The notes: generated by a model from the sequence alone, not told the origin. A stretch of DNA of 64,000 bases from JAOAPG01 sp963791575 (GCA_963791575.1 CAWBSY010000022.1:434001-498000); one strand, 5' to 3'. Shown: positions 1 to 10,132, counted from the first letter of the stretch. Translations and numbers: made by a program.

Positions 1-2
1 CA

Positions 3-131
3 ACAACCGTAGACCTGAGTTATACGTATCCATTCACACTTTATGGGATGACCTGTTGTCCGTTGCGGCTCACGACGCTGTTGAATGGAATTACAATCAC
101 GGGGCACGGTCAAGCTCGACAGGAAAATTGA
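3..131 (+). CDS. TadE-like pseudopilin, C-terminal tail (partial at left edge)
   Basis: Frame 3 is open from the window edge to TGA at 129-131 and encodes about 42 residues, including TVDLSYTYPFTLYGM and LLNGITITGHGQARQEN. This aligns with the end of the next gene (LTITYPYAWTFNRVI, then LIASGTNYPG), so it is the C-terminus of a second TadE-like minor pseudopilin. Only 5 bp separate its stop from the next ATG, so the two are cotranscribed. Most of the gene lies outside the window. The identification rests on similarity to the neighbour, not on a recognisable domain in the fragment. Confidence 0.7.
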   Translation, partial: TTVDLSYTYPFTLYGMTCCPLRLTTLLNGITITGHGQARQEN

Positions 132-136
132 GCAGC

Positions 137-775
137 ATGCGGTTCGCAATCCGAACTCGGCGAGGTATCAACCGACTAGTGAACAGGCTAGCAGTAACCG
201 AAGGGTCTGAAATTGTCGAATTCGCAGTATCCTTGCCGCTCTTACTCGTTATGGTCGTTGGCATCTACGACTTCGGCTCGGCATTCACACTGAAAGAAAA
301 GATCGGCAATATCGCCCGCGAAGGTGCGCGATTTGGGTCAAACTTGCCTTCTACAGACCTACTTCCTACCGGAACTACCTGTGGTGCAGTAGCGTCTATT
401 TGTTCGGTGCGCAATGTCGTGGACGCGGCTCTGATCGCGAATAAATTGAATGATTGTGGGCTTGCCGGAGCCGTCCCTCAACGGGGCAATCCCGTTTCTC
501 CAAGTGCGCCTCTCTCATGGTATTTCAAAACGACATCTCCAACCAATGGGTGTCCGAAGGATCTAATACTCATCGTCGATCGAGGAGCTTTTTACACGAC
601 CACACTAACGATAAACCCAACGAACCCGACTTACACTATCGAAGCCACCAAATTGACAATCACTTATCCTTACGCTTGGACGTTCAATCGTGTGATCACA
701 CTGATAGCTTCGGGGACAAATTACCCGGGCACGTCCGAACTTACAGAAGTCGCAACCATGCAGGATTTGAACTGA
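137..775 (+). CDS. TadE-like pilus assembly pseudopilin
   Basis: Protein of about 212 residues. Near the N-terminus, TEGSEIVEFAVSLPLLLVMV is the TadE signature: a short positive leader, a Glu next to a hydrophobic helix, then YDFGSAF. TadE family proteins are inner-membrane pseudopilins of the Flp/Tad secretion-pilus machine. I chose ATG 137 because the upstream in-frame TTG at 56 would overlap the end of the preceding TadE gene and would add residues before the leader. The gene is the middle one of a TadE-TadE-TadG run. The C-terminal half is a variable, Thr/Pro-rich extracytoplasmic region with four Cys residues. Confidence 0.85.
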   Translation: MRFAIRTRRGINRLVNRLAVTEGSEIVEFAVSLPLLLVMVVGIYDFGSAFTLKEKIGNIAREGARFGSNLPSTDLLPTGTTCGAVASICSVRNVVDAALIANKLNDCGLAGAVPQRGNPVSPSAPLSWYFKTTSPTNGCPKDLILIVDRGAFYTTTLTINPTNPTYTIEATKLTITYPYAWTFNRVITLIASGTNYPGTSELTEVATMQDLN

Positions 776-800
776 GAGCATGTTTGGATAGAAAAACTTC

Positions 801-2159
801 GTGATCCAGAATTCACACCTACACAATCGAGAGCGTGGAGTGACCATCTTTGTCATGGCGGCGGTGATTGCTGTCGTGTTGGGGATGGCGGCGCTAGCCA
901 TTGATTTAACCGCCCTTTACGTTTTCCATGGTGAAGCACAGCGCGCTGCCGATGCGGCTGCGCTAGCGGCAGCGAAGATGTTCGCGAGCTCGGGATTCAC
1001 TGCGGGTCAAATCAATGAAAGTGCGGCTTGCGTGAGCTCAGCCAGTGGCCCTGGATCCGGTGCAGCGAATGCAGCGGCACAATCCACGGCCTCAGCAAAC
1101 CTGGTAGCTGGACAACCTCCACAGATCGCCTCCATTACGTGCACGTATAGTTCAAGTGGTGGAGATCAAAATCCTCAAGTGACAGTGAAGGTGCAGCAGG
1201 GGGGACTTCCCAGCTATTTTGCAAGAATCTGGGGACAAACAATGAACAGCGTGACTGCTACGGCCACAGCGGAAGCCTACAATCCGTCGGGGCCTCCCGG
1301 AATCTCGCCGGTTCAGGTTTCAATCAAGCCGTTCTTGGTTCCAAATTGTATGCCGAGCACCACTGCTACGACGATTTGCCCGGGTACATACTTTATCGAT
1401 CCTAACAACAATAACGCACTCAACAACCCAGCGGCATATCTCGGGCAAGAAATCTATCTCGCGCAAGTTAAGACGAATGGAACGGTGCCTTTTCCACCGC
1501 TCCCTCCACAACCGTATGCCGCCTATTACATAATCCGCCCTCCACAGGAAGCGACTATCTGTCCGTCGCGAGCGGCGCCTCCCGGGACGTGTGCACAGGT
1601 CGGGGGTGGTGGCACGTACGACAATATCGCTTGTTCCGAGGAGCCGACAAGGCTGCCACCCCCCACTACAGACGAGGGGGAACAACTCAGTTGCGGAGAC
1701 CAACTACGTATCCGTCCCAGCACTGGAACACCTACACGTCTCACTGAAACCTCGAATGCGACTCAGTGTCTAACTCACGCCAGTGGGCCTGGGTTAGGAA
1801 TGGGCCAAGATGTCTTTAATCCTGGCAATGTTGTGACTGGACTTCCGGTAGAGATTGATGCGGGCGCTAGTAATCCAAATTCAACGTTAGCTGGAGCCCT
1901 AACCAAGAATGTCAGCCGTAGCGATTCGGTGATCACGGTTCCCTTGTTCGACAGTAGAACCAACGCGTGCCCCGGAGGAGTTTGTCAGCCCGTAACGATC
2001 ACGGGTTTCCTTCAGTTAGGCGTTCAGTCTGTAGATGGAAATGGAACTATCCAGGCCGTTGTGATGAACGCTTCGGGATGTGGCAGTAATGCCGGATCGG
2101 GCACGACTATATCGGCCAGTGGCGTTTCCCCCGTTCCTGTCCGCCTTATCGGCCAGTAG
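801..2159 (+). CDS. TadG-like Flp pilus assembly protein
   Basis: 452 residues from a GTG start. Residues 10-75 carry the TadG N-terminal signature: RERGVTIFVMAAVIAVVLGM, AIDLTALYV, then QRAADAAALAAAKMF, the conserved membrane helix followed by the ADAAALA block. TadG proteins are anchored in the inner membrane and act in Tad pilus biogenesis. The rest is a low-complexity, Gly/Ser/Thr/Pro-rich exported domain with many Cys and no von Willebrand A motif that I can recognise. It starts 25 bp after the TadE gene, in the same orientation, and is the last gene of the cluster; the next gene is convergent. Confidence 0.82.
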   Translation: MIQNSHLHNRERGVTIFVMAAVIAVVLGMAALAIDLTALYVFHGEAQRAADAAALAAAKMFASSGFTAGQINESAACVSSASGPGSGAANAAAQSTASANLVAGQPPQIASITCTYSSSGGDQNPQVTVKVQQGGLPSYFARIWGQTMNSVTATATAEAYNPSGPPGISPVQVSIKPFLVPNCMPSTTATTICPGTYFIDPNNNNALNNPAAYLGQEIYLAQVKTNGTVPFPPLPPQPYAAYYIIRPPQEATICPSRAAPPGTCAQVGGGGTYDNIACSEEPTRLPPPTTDEGEQLSCGDQLRIRPSTGTPTRLTETSNATQCLTHASGPGLGMGQDVFNPGNVVTGLPVEIDAGASNPNSTLAGALTKNVSRSDSVITVPLFDSRTNACPGGVCQPVTITGFLQLGVQSVDGNGTIQAVVMNASGCGSNAGSGTTISASGVSPVPVRLIGQ

Positions 2160-2182
2160 GGCACGTTCGCGCAGTTAACCCA

Positions 2183-3197
2183 CTACTGTGGTTGTGGTGG
2201 GGGTTCCGGCTCTGTTTCTGGGGCTGGTGGCGGAGTGTCGTCCGCAGGTTCGGAGGGTTGCATCACCTGTCCCCCTTGCACCGGCTCTGGAGGCGGTTGA
2301 TTTGTCGCCGAGTATTCCTGCGCAACGTCTCCGCCTGTGGGCATTGCTCCACCCTGTTTCGAAGTTAGCAGCACACTATGGAGCTCGTTCGGATCGTGAT
2401 CCGATCCTACGATAACGAAGTTGAAGTGCGATCCATTCAGCAATGCCGCCATGGCCTCTCGCGCGGGGGCGGGACCAATATCGGCCACAATCTGTTCCTG
2501 CTGCGCTCCGGGAGGAATAGGAATATCCGCGCCTGTCTGCCTGTGAACTTCGTTGAGGACCTCTGCCAGCGTGCCTTGATCGACATGAATGCTGAGCATG
2601 CCGCGATTAAAGTGAACTTCGACACGCGCTTTCGGCTGAATAGGAAGCGTCAGCGGCATATCATCTTCCGAAATTACGACAGGAGCCGCCCGTGAAGATG
2701 ATGAAGATAACGACGAGACCGTTTGCAGATGTCCCGTGCCGCCGATTGTAGCGTTAGACTTCGCGTCTAATTTGGCATCGAACTTTATGATGACAGATTT
2801 ACCCGAAGGATAGATGTGATAAGTCGCCATCGCCGTTAGATCAAGGACAACTCGAGTTACCGGGGGATTCGTCGAGAACAATCCCACACGCACATTCTTC
2901 ACATCTCCACGATTTACATTAAGGCTGTGCAGTTCGGAACCTGGCTGCGCATTAGGGAAGTCAATTACCAAGCGATTAGGAGCGGTGACGACTTGGCTCT
3001 GCGGCGTTACAGGCTCACTAGCGAGTATCTCAAGTTCAACATTGTTGCCCACATTCAACAAAGAAACTTTGCGGATCAAAGTGACGGATCTTTGCGCTCG
3101 AGTTTCCCGCAATCTGCGCAATCCCTTGGCTTGGAGCAGCGAGGATGAATCCCGCCAGCAATCCACAAACAAAATTGAATTTGATAAAACGGAGCAT
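2183..3197 (-). CDS. AMIN-domain secreted protein, frameshifted after the signal peptide
   Basis: The main frame encodes an AMIN domain (VELEILASEPVTPQSQVV, NRLVIDFPNAQPGS, then VRVGLFSTNPPVTRVVLDL), then a secretin N0/STN-like segment (GTLAEVLNEVHRQTGADIPI) and a Pro/Glu-rich tail. AMIN domains bind peptidoglycan or sit in PilQ-type secretins; this protein lacks the secretin core. In the main frame the only start is a TTG at 3172 that leads into a peptide unlike a leader. One base out of frame, ATG 3197 gives MLRFIKFNFVCGLLAGFIL and AAPSQGIAQ, a textbook signal peptide, which reaches a stop at 3036. I infer one extra base near 3090. Confidence 0.72.
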
Positions 3198-3268
3198 TAC
3201 AAGCGATTTTAGCAGTATTCATCACCCCGAAGTCACACTTCAGGACCTGTCCTCCCGCACGAAAGTCC

Positions 3269-5150
3269 TTATTTGGAAGCGGGTTTCAGAATGTCTCCCA
3301 GCACATCTGGATCGGTCGTTCGTTCCAGATGTGGGTATTTTTCTCCGTCATGATACGGAATCGAATAGGTCTTGAAGAACTGAGCATTTTCGATGAGCAG
3401 ATCAATAGGCTGCTTGTCTTGCTTTGGAAGTTCGCAGCGTATCTCGCAGCACGTCCTTCGACCAGCGCCGCCCGTTGACTGCTACCAGCTTCATACCCGG
3501 ACCGATGCCAGCAGCATAGGCTGGAGATCCGGGAATAACATCCTGCAGCTCCCCATTTTCACGGACGACAAATCCAAATGAATAAAATGCATTCAGGTTC
3601 TTCCCAAGCTTCTCGCCAGCATGGATAAGCAAGTTCGGCCGGTCGTCATACACCAAACGCCATCCGCCGCGTTCAATCCCCGCGAGCGGCGCGTGAGTGG
3701 TTACGGCATTCGTGCGTTCCCGCAAAAGACCCGCCCAATCATAGGGAGTTACCTGGTTCAGCGTGCTCACCAGATCATCGAACGTGTAAGGCACAACCTT
3801 GGGAGGCCCACTCTGTCCACCATGGAATAGACGGCAAAAGTCGTCGAGCGATTTCTGCCCATGAGTTTGCTGCCGTATGAGAGTATCGACGTCGAGCCAA
3901 ATCAGCTCTCCTTCGGGATAATAATCAAGCCCGCGACGCCAGTTCTGCCACTGCGGTCCTGCCAGCCGCAGAATCTGCACAGACCGAGCCGTGTCTTCCA
4001 AAGGACGCCAGGTTCGCCCGATGCGATGATCCATTGCGGACGCTGTCGCGGCTAAAGCCTCGCGATATTCCTCGGGTGTCCACAACCCAGAGCGCGCGGT
4101 CAGTACGTCGCCTAAATACTCAGTCAATCCCTCATAAACCCAGAGCAGATCGCCAACCATCGGTTCCTGATAGTTGCGTGTGGCCAAGCCGGCAGGGCGG
4201 CGATACTTGCCATTCCATGAATGGGTGAACTCGTGCGGCAATAGACCCGTTTCCAGCAAACGAATATCAGGATCAATCAGTCCGCGTTCCTCAATGCCGT
4301 TATCGCTGGACTGGTGATGTTCGAGGCCGCGGCCTCCAACCTCATCACTCAACGTAAACAGGAAGTGATATTCGAGGTAGTGCCGGGCCCCAAACAAAGC
4401 TCCGGTCTCGGCGACCAGCTTGCGATAAGCTGCTTCGTCTTGCGGCGTCATCGCCAGTCCGGCATCGCTCTCGCTGACCATGTCGATCTCGTGCACGGGA
4501 GTTTCACCGGGCTTGGTTAGCTCTATTTTTCGATAATGATCCCCGGCGATCAGCGGAGAGTCCACTAAAGTCGTCAGCGAGACTGGCTTGAAATGTATTT
4601 CGGCGGTCGCCTGATCGGAAGTTTCTTCTGGCTTTAAAGCAGTGCCGAATTTCCATCCCGCAGGCAATTGCACTGAAGCTGCAAACTTCACGTCATCTGA
4701 ATTCAAGCCTTGGGGATAGAGCAACACCTGATTCCAATTTAAATCCAAAACGTGGGAAGACGCAGCGGCACCGCTTGCTCCGGAAACACCGCTGGTAGTG
4801 ATTGTGTCGAAAGAGACCTGCAATTCGCTCGTACCCGCGGGCACATCCACATGAAAGGCGTACATATCCACCGAATCGCGCTCCCACGGCAAACTCCGTC
4901 CGGCAGCTTCCATCTTTACCCCAGTAACGTTCTCGATGGGCCCGCTGGGACGATGATTTCCAGGAATCCATTTGGGATAAACAAGTGTGAGAGGTCCCGC
5001 CTTAACCGGAAAGATCAGTTGAGCGTGATAAATGTTGCGCGGCGCATCCGTGAGATCTACCTTGAGGTGAATTGTTTGCGACATGGCAATCGACGAAAAA
5101 ATTGCAGAGCTGAAAATAGAAAGGAATGCGAATGCCAAAAGACGCCTCAT
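3269..5150 (-). CDS. M61 family (glycyl aminopeptidase-type) metallopeptidase with C-terminal PDZ, frameshifted near the end
   Basis: A signal peptide (residues 1-24) precedes an M61 N-terminal domain (YHAQLIFPVKAGPLTL, YPKWIPGNHRPSGPIENV). The zinc site is HEFTH (H306, E307, H310), followed by SWNGKYRRP; E344 in WVYEGLTEYLG is the likely third ligand. A PDZ-like segment lies at the C-terminus. The first frame stops at 3402 after LRTSKARQAAY. The next frame continues with QPIDLLIENAQFFKTYSIPY and ends naturally at TAA 3269-3271, as expected for the family. I infer one extra A in the AAA near 3424. AAGGAGG lies 8 bases before the ATG. A paralogue begins at 63606. Confidence 0.88.
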
Positions 5151-5399
5151 AGTCGCGCCTCCTTAAATTAAAAAACTCTTAGATTGTGTTTCGAACCTGA
5201 TCATCGGGAATAGCTATCTTAGCGGGACTTTGCGGATTTTCCCATTAAAGCTCGATTTAGTAATGGCATTAGACGATGCCTCGGTCTCTCTGGCATTCAA
5301 TGCTGTCTCGCGTGCACCTTGATTTTCGATTTATATTGTCGCCGGTGATGTTACCCAATTCACTAAAGTTCCGCGGATTTCCGGGCGATATTTGTATAT

Positions 5400-6164
5400 A
5401 TGATTCTTTTGACTCGTGACCCCTTCCACAAGCTGCGCGTCCTTGTGGCTGAAGACGATCTATCCGCGCAGCGCGTATTGGTACAGACGTTGCGAACAAT
5501 GGGACACGGCGTGACTACTGCAAACAGCGAAAGTCAGATTCTGGCTCATTATCGTCAGCAGTCCTTCGATCTGATCTTCATCGATACAGACAGAGCCGAG
5601 CTCGGCGGTCTCTCAGCGGCCGTCCAGATTCGTGATCTGGAAAGACAAACGCGCAATCATGTTCCCATCATCGCCATGACTGTGCAATCCAGCAATTCGG
5701 GGCGCGAGCGCTGTCTGGACGCGGGAATGGACAGCTATCTCCACAAACCTCTATTTGCGGTGCAGCTGGAAAACATACTGCTCGCGTTTGCACGACCGGA
5801 AGCGGTCGAGGCGGGGAATCGTCCAGCATGTTGGAACCGTTTGGCAACACTCGAACGGGCAGGTGGTGACGAAAGATTTCTCGCTGAAATCATCGGCTTA
5901 TTTTCTGAAGAAAAAACTCGGTTGCTGGGACGAATGGAGCGGGCTCTCAACGATAAAGATTCCCAATCGATGGAATACGCTGCGCGCCATCTAAGAGAGC
6001 AATTGAATTATCTTGGCGCGTCCGAACTATCGGAACTGGTTCGCAAGCTGGAAGAAATGGCGAGGAAGCGAGACTTGCCCGGCGCAGCGAAGATGACCGC
6101 GGTGCTTCATGCCCAACTCGGGCAGATGGAAAGAGAAATTGTTCAACAAACCAAAAGTTACTGA
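5400..6164 (+). CDS. Response regulator receiver fused to a degenerate Hpt domain
   Basis: 254 residues. Residues 12-130 form a CheY-like receiver: acidic AEDD (17-20), phosphoacceptor D62 in IFIDTDRAELGG, and K116 in LHKPL. Residues 155-240 resemble an Hpt four-helix bundle (ERAGGDERFLAEIIGLF, then AARHLREQLNYLGASEL). Aligning on the conserved LGA and helix pattern puts R196 where the phosphorylatable His belongs, with H197 one position off. The Hpt may therefore be inactive, or the alignment may slip by one. It lies 22 bp before a second receiver protein, and the two probably form an operon. No cognate kinase is adjacent. Confidence 0.78.
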   Translation: MILLTRDPFHKLRVLVAEDDLSAQRVLVQTLRTMGHGVTTANSESQILAHYRQQSFDLIFIDTDRAELGGLSAAVQIRDLERQTRNHVPIIAMTVQSSNSGRERCLDAGMDSYLHKPLFAVQLENILLAFARPEAVEAGNRPACWNRLATLERAGGDERFLAEIIGLFSEEKTRLLGRMERALNDKDSQSMEYAARHLREQLNYLGASELSELVRKLEEMARKRDLPGAAKMTAVLHAQLGQMEREIVQQTKSY

Positions 6165-6186
6165 CTCGGAGTCTATGGAGCAGATC

Positions 6187-6684
6187 ATGAACCTGCTTAT
6201 CGCGGAAGATGATCCGTTTTTCCGCGCCATTCTCCAGCAACTGCTCTCTGCGGAATATGAAGTCCAAACTGCTGCAGATGGGGAGCAAGCATGGTCTTTA
6301 TTGCAGAAAAGCGAAGATCCTGGCATGGCGATTCTTGACTGGATCATGCCCGGTTTGACCGGACCGCAGCTATGCCGCTATATCCGCAATGACGCGAAGA
6401 CTGCTCGTAACTATGTGATCCTGCTTACCTCAAAAAACAGCCCGTCGGATATCATCGCCGGACTCGAAGCCGGAGCCGACGACTACGTCACTAAACCATT
6501 TGAAGCCGAAGAACTGAGAGCCAGAGTTCGGCTGGGATGCAGATTACTCGAATTGCAAGCCAAAATGCGCCTAAAGTCGCAAGCCTTGGAAGAAGCACTA
6601 TTACGCGAAAAGCTGTTGCAAGGTCGGTTGAGGACTGAATCAGTTCTGACAACTGCGCAATCAAGCTCGCGCTTTGCCCGTTGA
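6187..6684 (+). CDS. Stand-alone response regulator with C-terminal coiled coil
   Basis: 166 residues. A CheY-like receiver fills residues 1-115: AEDD (6-9), phosphoacceptor D51 in ILDWIMPGLTG, T81 in LLTSKN, and K103 in VTKPF. The tail (LLELQAKMRLKSQALEEALL) is a heptad-like helix with no output domain, which fits a relay or single-domain regulator. ATG 6187 is preferred because GGAG lies six bases upstream; ATG 6175 is an alternative adding MEQI. It follows the receiver-Hpt gene directly, so both probably act in the same phosphorelay. Confidence 0.8.
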   Translation: MNLLIAEDDPFFRAILQQLLSAEYEVQTAADGEQAWSLLQKSEDPGMAILDWIMPGLTGPQLCRYIRNDAKTARNYVILLTSKNSPSDIIAGLEAGADDYVTKPFEAEELRARVRLGCRLLELQAKMRLKSQALEEALLREKLLQGRLRTESVLTTAQSSSRFAR

Positions 6685-6765
6685 ACGTGCGCAAAACACA
6701 CGATTAGGTAATTCACAGTCGCGCGGAAGCTAAGAGTGTGGGTCCGTAATGAAAGTGGTTATGCG

Positions 6766-6815
6766 AAAAAAAATAACCCGCTCCAAGTACAAACTTTCGA
6801 CATACTCGGAGCGGG
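6766..6815 (-). terminator. Rho-independent terminator (minus strand) after nuoI
   Basis: CCCGCTCC (6777-6784) pairs with GGAGCGGG (808-815 in the 6800s), extended by AGTA/TACT across one mismatch. Eight A residues at 6766-6773 become a U tract on the minus strand, just past the stem. It sits 140 bp beyond the nuoI stop codon. Confidence 0.75.
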
Positions 6816-6955
6816 GACTACGGGTCTTGCTTGGTAGCTAATCCAGTAGAAAGCAACTGAGTGTTCGATACAATACGGTCAATGCTGGATAGTCTCTAAG
6901 GTTATAACCGCAACGCTATAGCTGTATTCGATCTAAATCAGAATTTCTGGAAATC

Positions 6956-7487
6956 TCAGATTCCCGGGACTGGAAACTTCGGCGCCCCGCCTTCAACCTC
7001 TGCCTGATTGAAAACCGCATTCGATCCCATATGGGCCGGCATGGCGGCAAGCATTTGTTCCTTGCGATACACCAGATTCGTGGCATTGAAGGTCGCTAGC
7101 TCGAATCCATGGCCATGGGTAATGGCATCCGTCGGGCAAGCCTCAACGCAATATCCGCAAAAGATGCAGCGGTTATAGTCGATGTTGTAAACCTTGGCGT
7201 ATCTCTCCGCCCCGCTTACCCGGTTCTCTTCCGTATTCTCCGCGGCCTCGATATAAATGCAGTTTGAAGGACAATTCGCCGCGCACAAGAAAGCAAGCCA
7301 CACACTTTTCCAGCCCGTTTTCGTCGCGCTGCAAAACATGCACTCCGCGAAAGCGTTCCTGGAACTTGGCTCCCCGCAAGGGCCCAGGCCCATCCGGATA
7401 ATTCTCCACTTGAGTCGGCTGAAACATCTCCATGAAGGTGATGCTCATGCCCTTGGCAATAGCCGCAATGTCTTTAAGGATCGGCAT
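6956..7487 (-). CDS. nuoI: NADH-quinone oxidoreductase subunit I (NuoI), one internal frameshift
   Basis: Subunit I carries the two [4Fe-4S] clusters (N6a/N6b) of the complex I peripheral arm. The N-terminal frame gives MPILKDIAAIAKGMSITFME, then GLEKCVACFL; one base later the second frame continues CAANCPSNCIYIEAAENTEE and then CIFCGYCVEACPTDAI. Together these give both complete CxxCxxCxxxCP ferredoxin motifs. The break sits in a three-T run at 7290-7292, and removing one T restores the reading frame. About 177 residues, normal for NuoI. No other nuo genes are adjacent, so this is a stand-alone copy in this window. Confidence 0.87.
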
Positions 7488-7649
7488 AACAGACTAGTAT
7501 ACCGGAAGGTGCGAAAGGGCCCAACAGTCTCCACTGAATGGCGCTGTTCTATGCGAACCAGTGCGCTAAACCGCCGATCGGGCTTGCATTAATTGATTGT
7601 TGCTGATTTCTGCAGAAGCGAAGAGATGAGCCAGCCGAAAAATCACAAA

Positions 7650-7826
7650 TCACAGCTCGCGCCGATTAGGGGCGATTTCCATCGGTAGTTTTCTCATCCG
7701 CCGCGTGTGCTCGCTGAGAGCAGTCTGCAACTCTTTGAGAATATCCTCTAACTCGGGCGAAGAATTAGGAGTTGCGACGGCCATGGCGCACAACTCCATT
7801 ATCCGATCTTCTAATCGCCGGTTCAT
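7650..7826 (-). CDS. Small conserved-looking protein, 58 aa
   Basis: ATG at 7826 (reading leftwards) to TGA at 7650-7652. The sequence begins MNRRLEDRIMELCAMAVATP and continues NSSPELEDILKELQTALSEH, then TRRMRKLPMEIAPNRREL. It is a soluble, highly charged, probably all-helical peptide. From memory, Acidobacteriota genomes contain many short proteins of the pattern LCA-AVA...ELQ-AL-EH--R-R, and this looks like one, but I cannot confirm that here. Function unknown. It lies alone between nuoI and gpmI, divergent from gpmI. Confidence 0.5.
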   Translation of the reverse strand: MNRRLEDRIMELCAMAVATPNSSPELEDILKELQTALSEHTRRMRKLPMEIAPNRREL

Positions 7827-8125
7827 TGTTAATCATTGATTGGCCAGAAGGATTGATCAGCTTCTCATAAGACAGCGACTATTGTTCGATACAGTACATT
7901 CTGTATTCTCTGTTTCAGAGCAAATTTGTTGAGCGGATTCGCACGCTACGTCGCAGTGTGGCGTCTACGTCGCCATCCCTACCGTCCGGCCCACCTGCAG
8001 CAATCTCCTCCCGCAAGCGGTATGGTAGGCTCGTAATTCGTCTTCTCAGCAAACGCGTTTGTTTGATTTGTTAACCCGTCGTCCGAGAGTTGCCATTTAG
8101 ACCCAGGAGCAAAGAACTAGTATCT

Positions 8126-9740
8126 ATGAATCGTCCCAAACCTCTCGTTCTCATTATCCTCGATGGATGGGGATATCGTGTTGAAACCAAAGCCAACGCC
8201 ATCGCACTCGCTCGAAAGCCCACTTACGACCGTCTCCTGCGTGAGTATCCCAACACGCTCATTCAAACCAGCGGACACGCGGTCGGTTTGCCCGATGGGC
8301 AAATGGGCAACAGCGAAGTTGGCCATCTCAATATCGGTGCCGGTCGCATCGTCCACATGGACAGCACGCGCATCGAGTTGATGATCCAGAACGGTGAGTT
8401 TTTTCAACATCCAGTGTTGCTTGCAGCCATGAAGAATGCGCAAACGGGAGGTCGCAGCCTGCATCTCTTTGGTCTGCTGTCGGATGGTGGAGTGCACTCC
8501 TACCAAACCCACCTGCACGCGTTGTTGAAGATGGCTAAACAGAATCATCTCGAACGCGTTTACATCCACGCATTCATGGATGGACGAGACACGCTGCCCA
8601 CCAACGGCGCCGGATATGTAGAACAGCTTCAGCAAGCAATTCGCGAATACAACACCGGGAAAATCGCCAGCTGTGAGCGGCCGTTATTATGCAATGGATC
8701 GTGATCGCCGTTGGGATCGCATCGCCAAGGCGTATAGCGCGATGGTGAACGGCAAGGGCGAAGGCGGGAAATACACTGATCCTGTACAGGGAATTAGAGA
8801 CTCCTATAACAAAGACGTCACTGATGAATTCATCGTTCCTTTTGTCTGCACTGACGATCATGGAAATCCGATTGCCACGATTCGCGATGAAGATTCCTGC
8901 ATCTGTTTCAACTTCCGCGCTGACCGAGTGCGCGAAATAACCCGAGCCCTCACTCGAAATAGTCACTTAAACGAGAGCGCTGGGCGTGATCTCCCCGGAG
9001 CTGATGACCTCGACACAACCATTCCGCGCGACAGCGTGCCAAAGAATCTGCATTACGTCTGCATGACCCAGTACGACAAGAACTTCAAGCTGCCGGTTGT
9101 GATCCCGCCCGAATCAATGAATAACATCCTCGCCAATGTCATGGGACAAATGAATCTGCGAAACCTGCGAGTGGCGGAAACAGAGAAGTATGCTCACGTG
9201 ACATATTTCTTTAACGGTGGTGTGGAACAGCCTTTCCCGGGAGAAGAACGCCTGATGGTGCAGTCTCCGAAAGTCGCGACCTACGACCTGAAGCCAGAGA
9301 TGAGCGCAGCCGGAATCGCTGATACGGTTGTGAAAGCCGTCGAAGACGGGACCTTCGATGTGATAATCGTGAACTTCGCCAATGCAGACATGGTTGGCCA
9401 CTCCGGAAAAATCGAGCCCACGGTGAAAGCAGTAGAAACCGTAGATGCATGTCTAGGCCGCATTGAGCTAGCCGTCCGCTTAAAGGGCGGAGCTATGCTG
9501 ATCACTGCCGATCACGGGAATGCCGAGATGCTTGTTGATCCCGTAACCGGCGGTCCTCACACCGCACATACGACGAATCCTGTGCCCTTCATCGTAGTGC
9601 AGGAAAACAGCAAGAAATTTTCGTTGAGGCCTGGAGGCTCGCTGCGAGATATCTCTCCAACCGTATTAGGAATGATGGGAATCGCGGAGCCAACGGAAAT
9701 GACCGGACAGGATTTGCGAGTTCTCAAAACGGAGAGTTAA
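8126..9740 (+). CDS. gpmI: 2,3-bisphosphoglycerate-independent phosphoglycerate mutase, one frameshift
   Basis: Interconverts 3- and 2-phosphoglycerate in glycolysis and gluconeogenesis, using two Mn ions and a phosphoserine intermediate. DGWGYR supplies metal ligand D13, and GQMGNSEVGH contains nucleophile S63. The phosphatase domain closes with NFANADMVGHSG, ITADHGNAEM and GGPHTAHTTNPVPF. The first frame ends at 8704 after NTGKIASCERPLL; one base out, VSGRYYAMDRDRRWDR is the conserved continuation. Removing one base near 8672 (AGC-T-GTG) gives a normal protein of about 537 residues. ATG 8126 begins right at the conserved N-terminus. Confidence 0.92.
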
Positions 9741-9766
9741 TTTTGGCAACACACGGCTGGGAAGAT

Positions 9767-10012
9767 TCAGCTGGCTAGCTTCCGCAAGAATTCCTGCTCG
9801 TCCAGACGGTATTTGAATGCCTTACGGCCGTCGATAAATACAACCGGTACCTCATCCGTGAACTTGCGGCGCAATTCGTCGGCGGAATCGACATCGATTT
9901 CACGCCAGGTAAATCCACCGCGGCGTTCCAATTTGCCGAGGCTTTCTTTGACCACTTCGCACAAATGACATCCTTTGCGGGAGTACATCACGACTTCACG
10001 AAGGGCTGGCAT
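9767..10012 (-). CDS. Glutaredoxin-like thioredoxin-fold protein
   Basis: 81 residues, a single small thioredoxin fold of the glutaredoxin-like (DUF836/YruB) type. The redox motif is CHLC at residues 15-18 within MYSRKGCHLCEVVKESL. The cis-proline loop is EVPVVFIDGRKAF, which also carries the conserved Asp-Gly turn. Probably a cytosolic thiol-disulfide reductase whose substrate is not shown by the sequence. It is tail-to-tail with gpmI (26 bp apart) and head-to-head with the SDR gene at 10133. Confidence 0.82.
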   Translation of the reverse strand: MPALREVVMYSRKGCHLCEVVKESLGKLERRGGFTWREIDVDSADELRRKFTDEVPVVFIDGRKAFKYRLDEQEFLRKLAS

Positions 10013-10132
10013 GGGCTGAGTTTAACAATTATCACCGCCAAATTTCCACAAAATCCTCCAATTGCAACAGAGAACGTTTTCTCGCGCAGTTTCAATGCAA
10101 GCGCAATGCTCTCACCGGGTACAATCCCATCC

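Noticed and set aside
8117..8635. Long open frame on the minus strand opposite gpmI
   Set aside because: It is an antisense shadow of gpmI with no domain; the plus strand is clearly gpmI.
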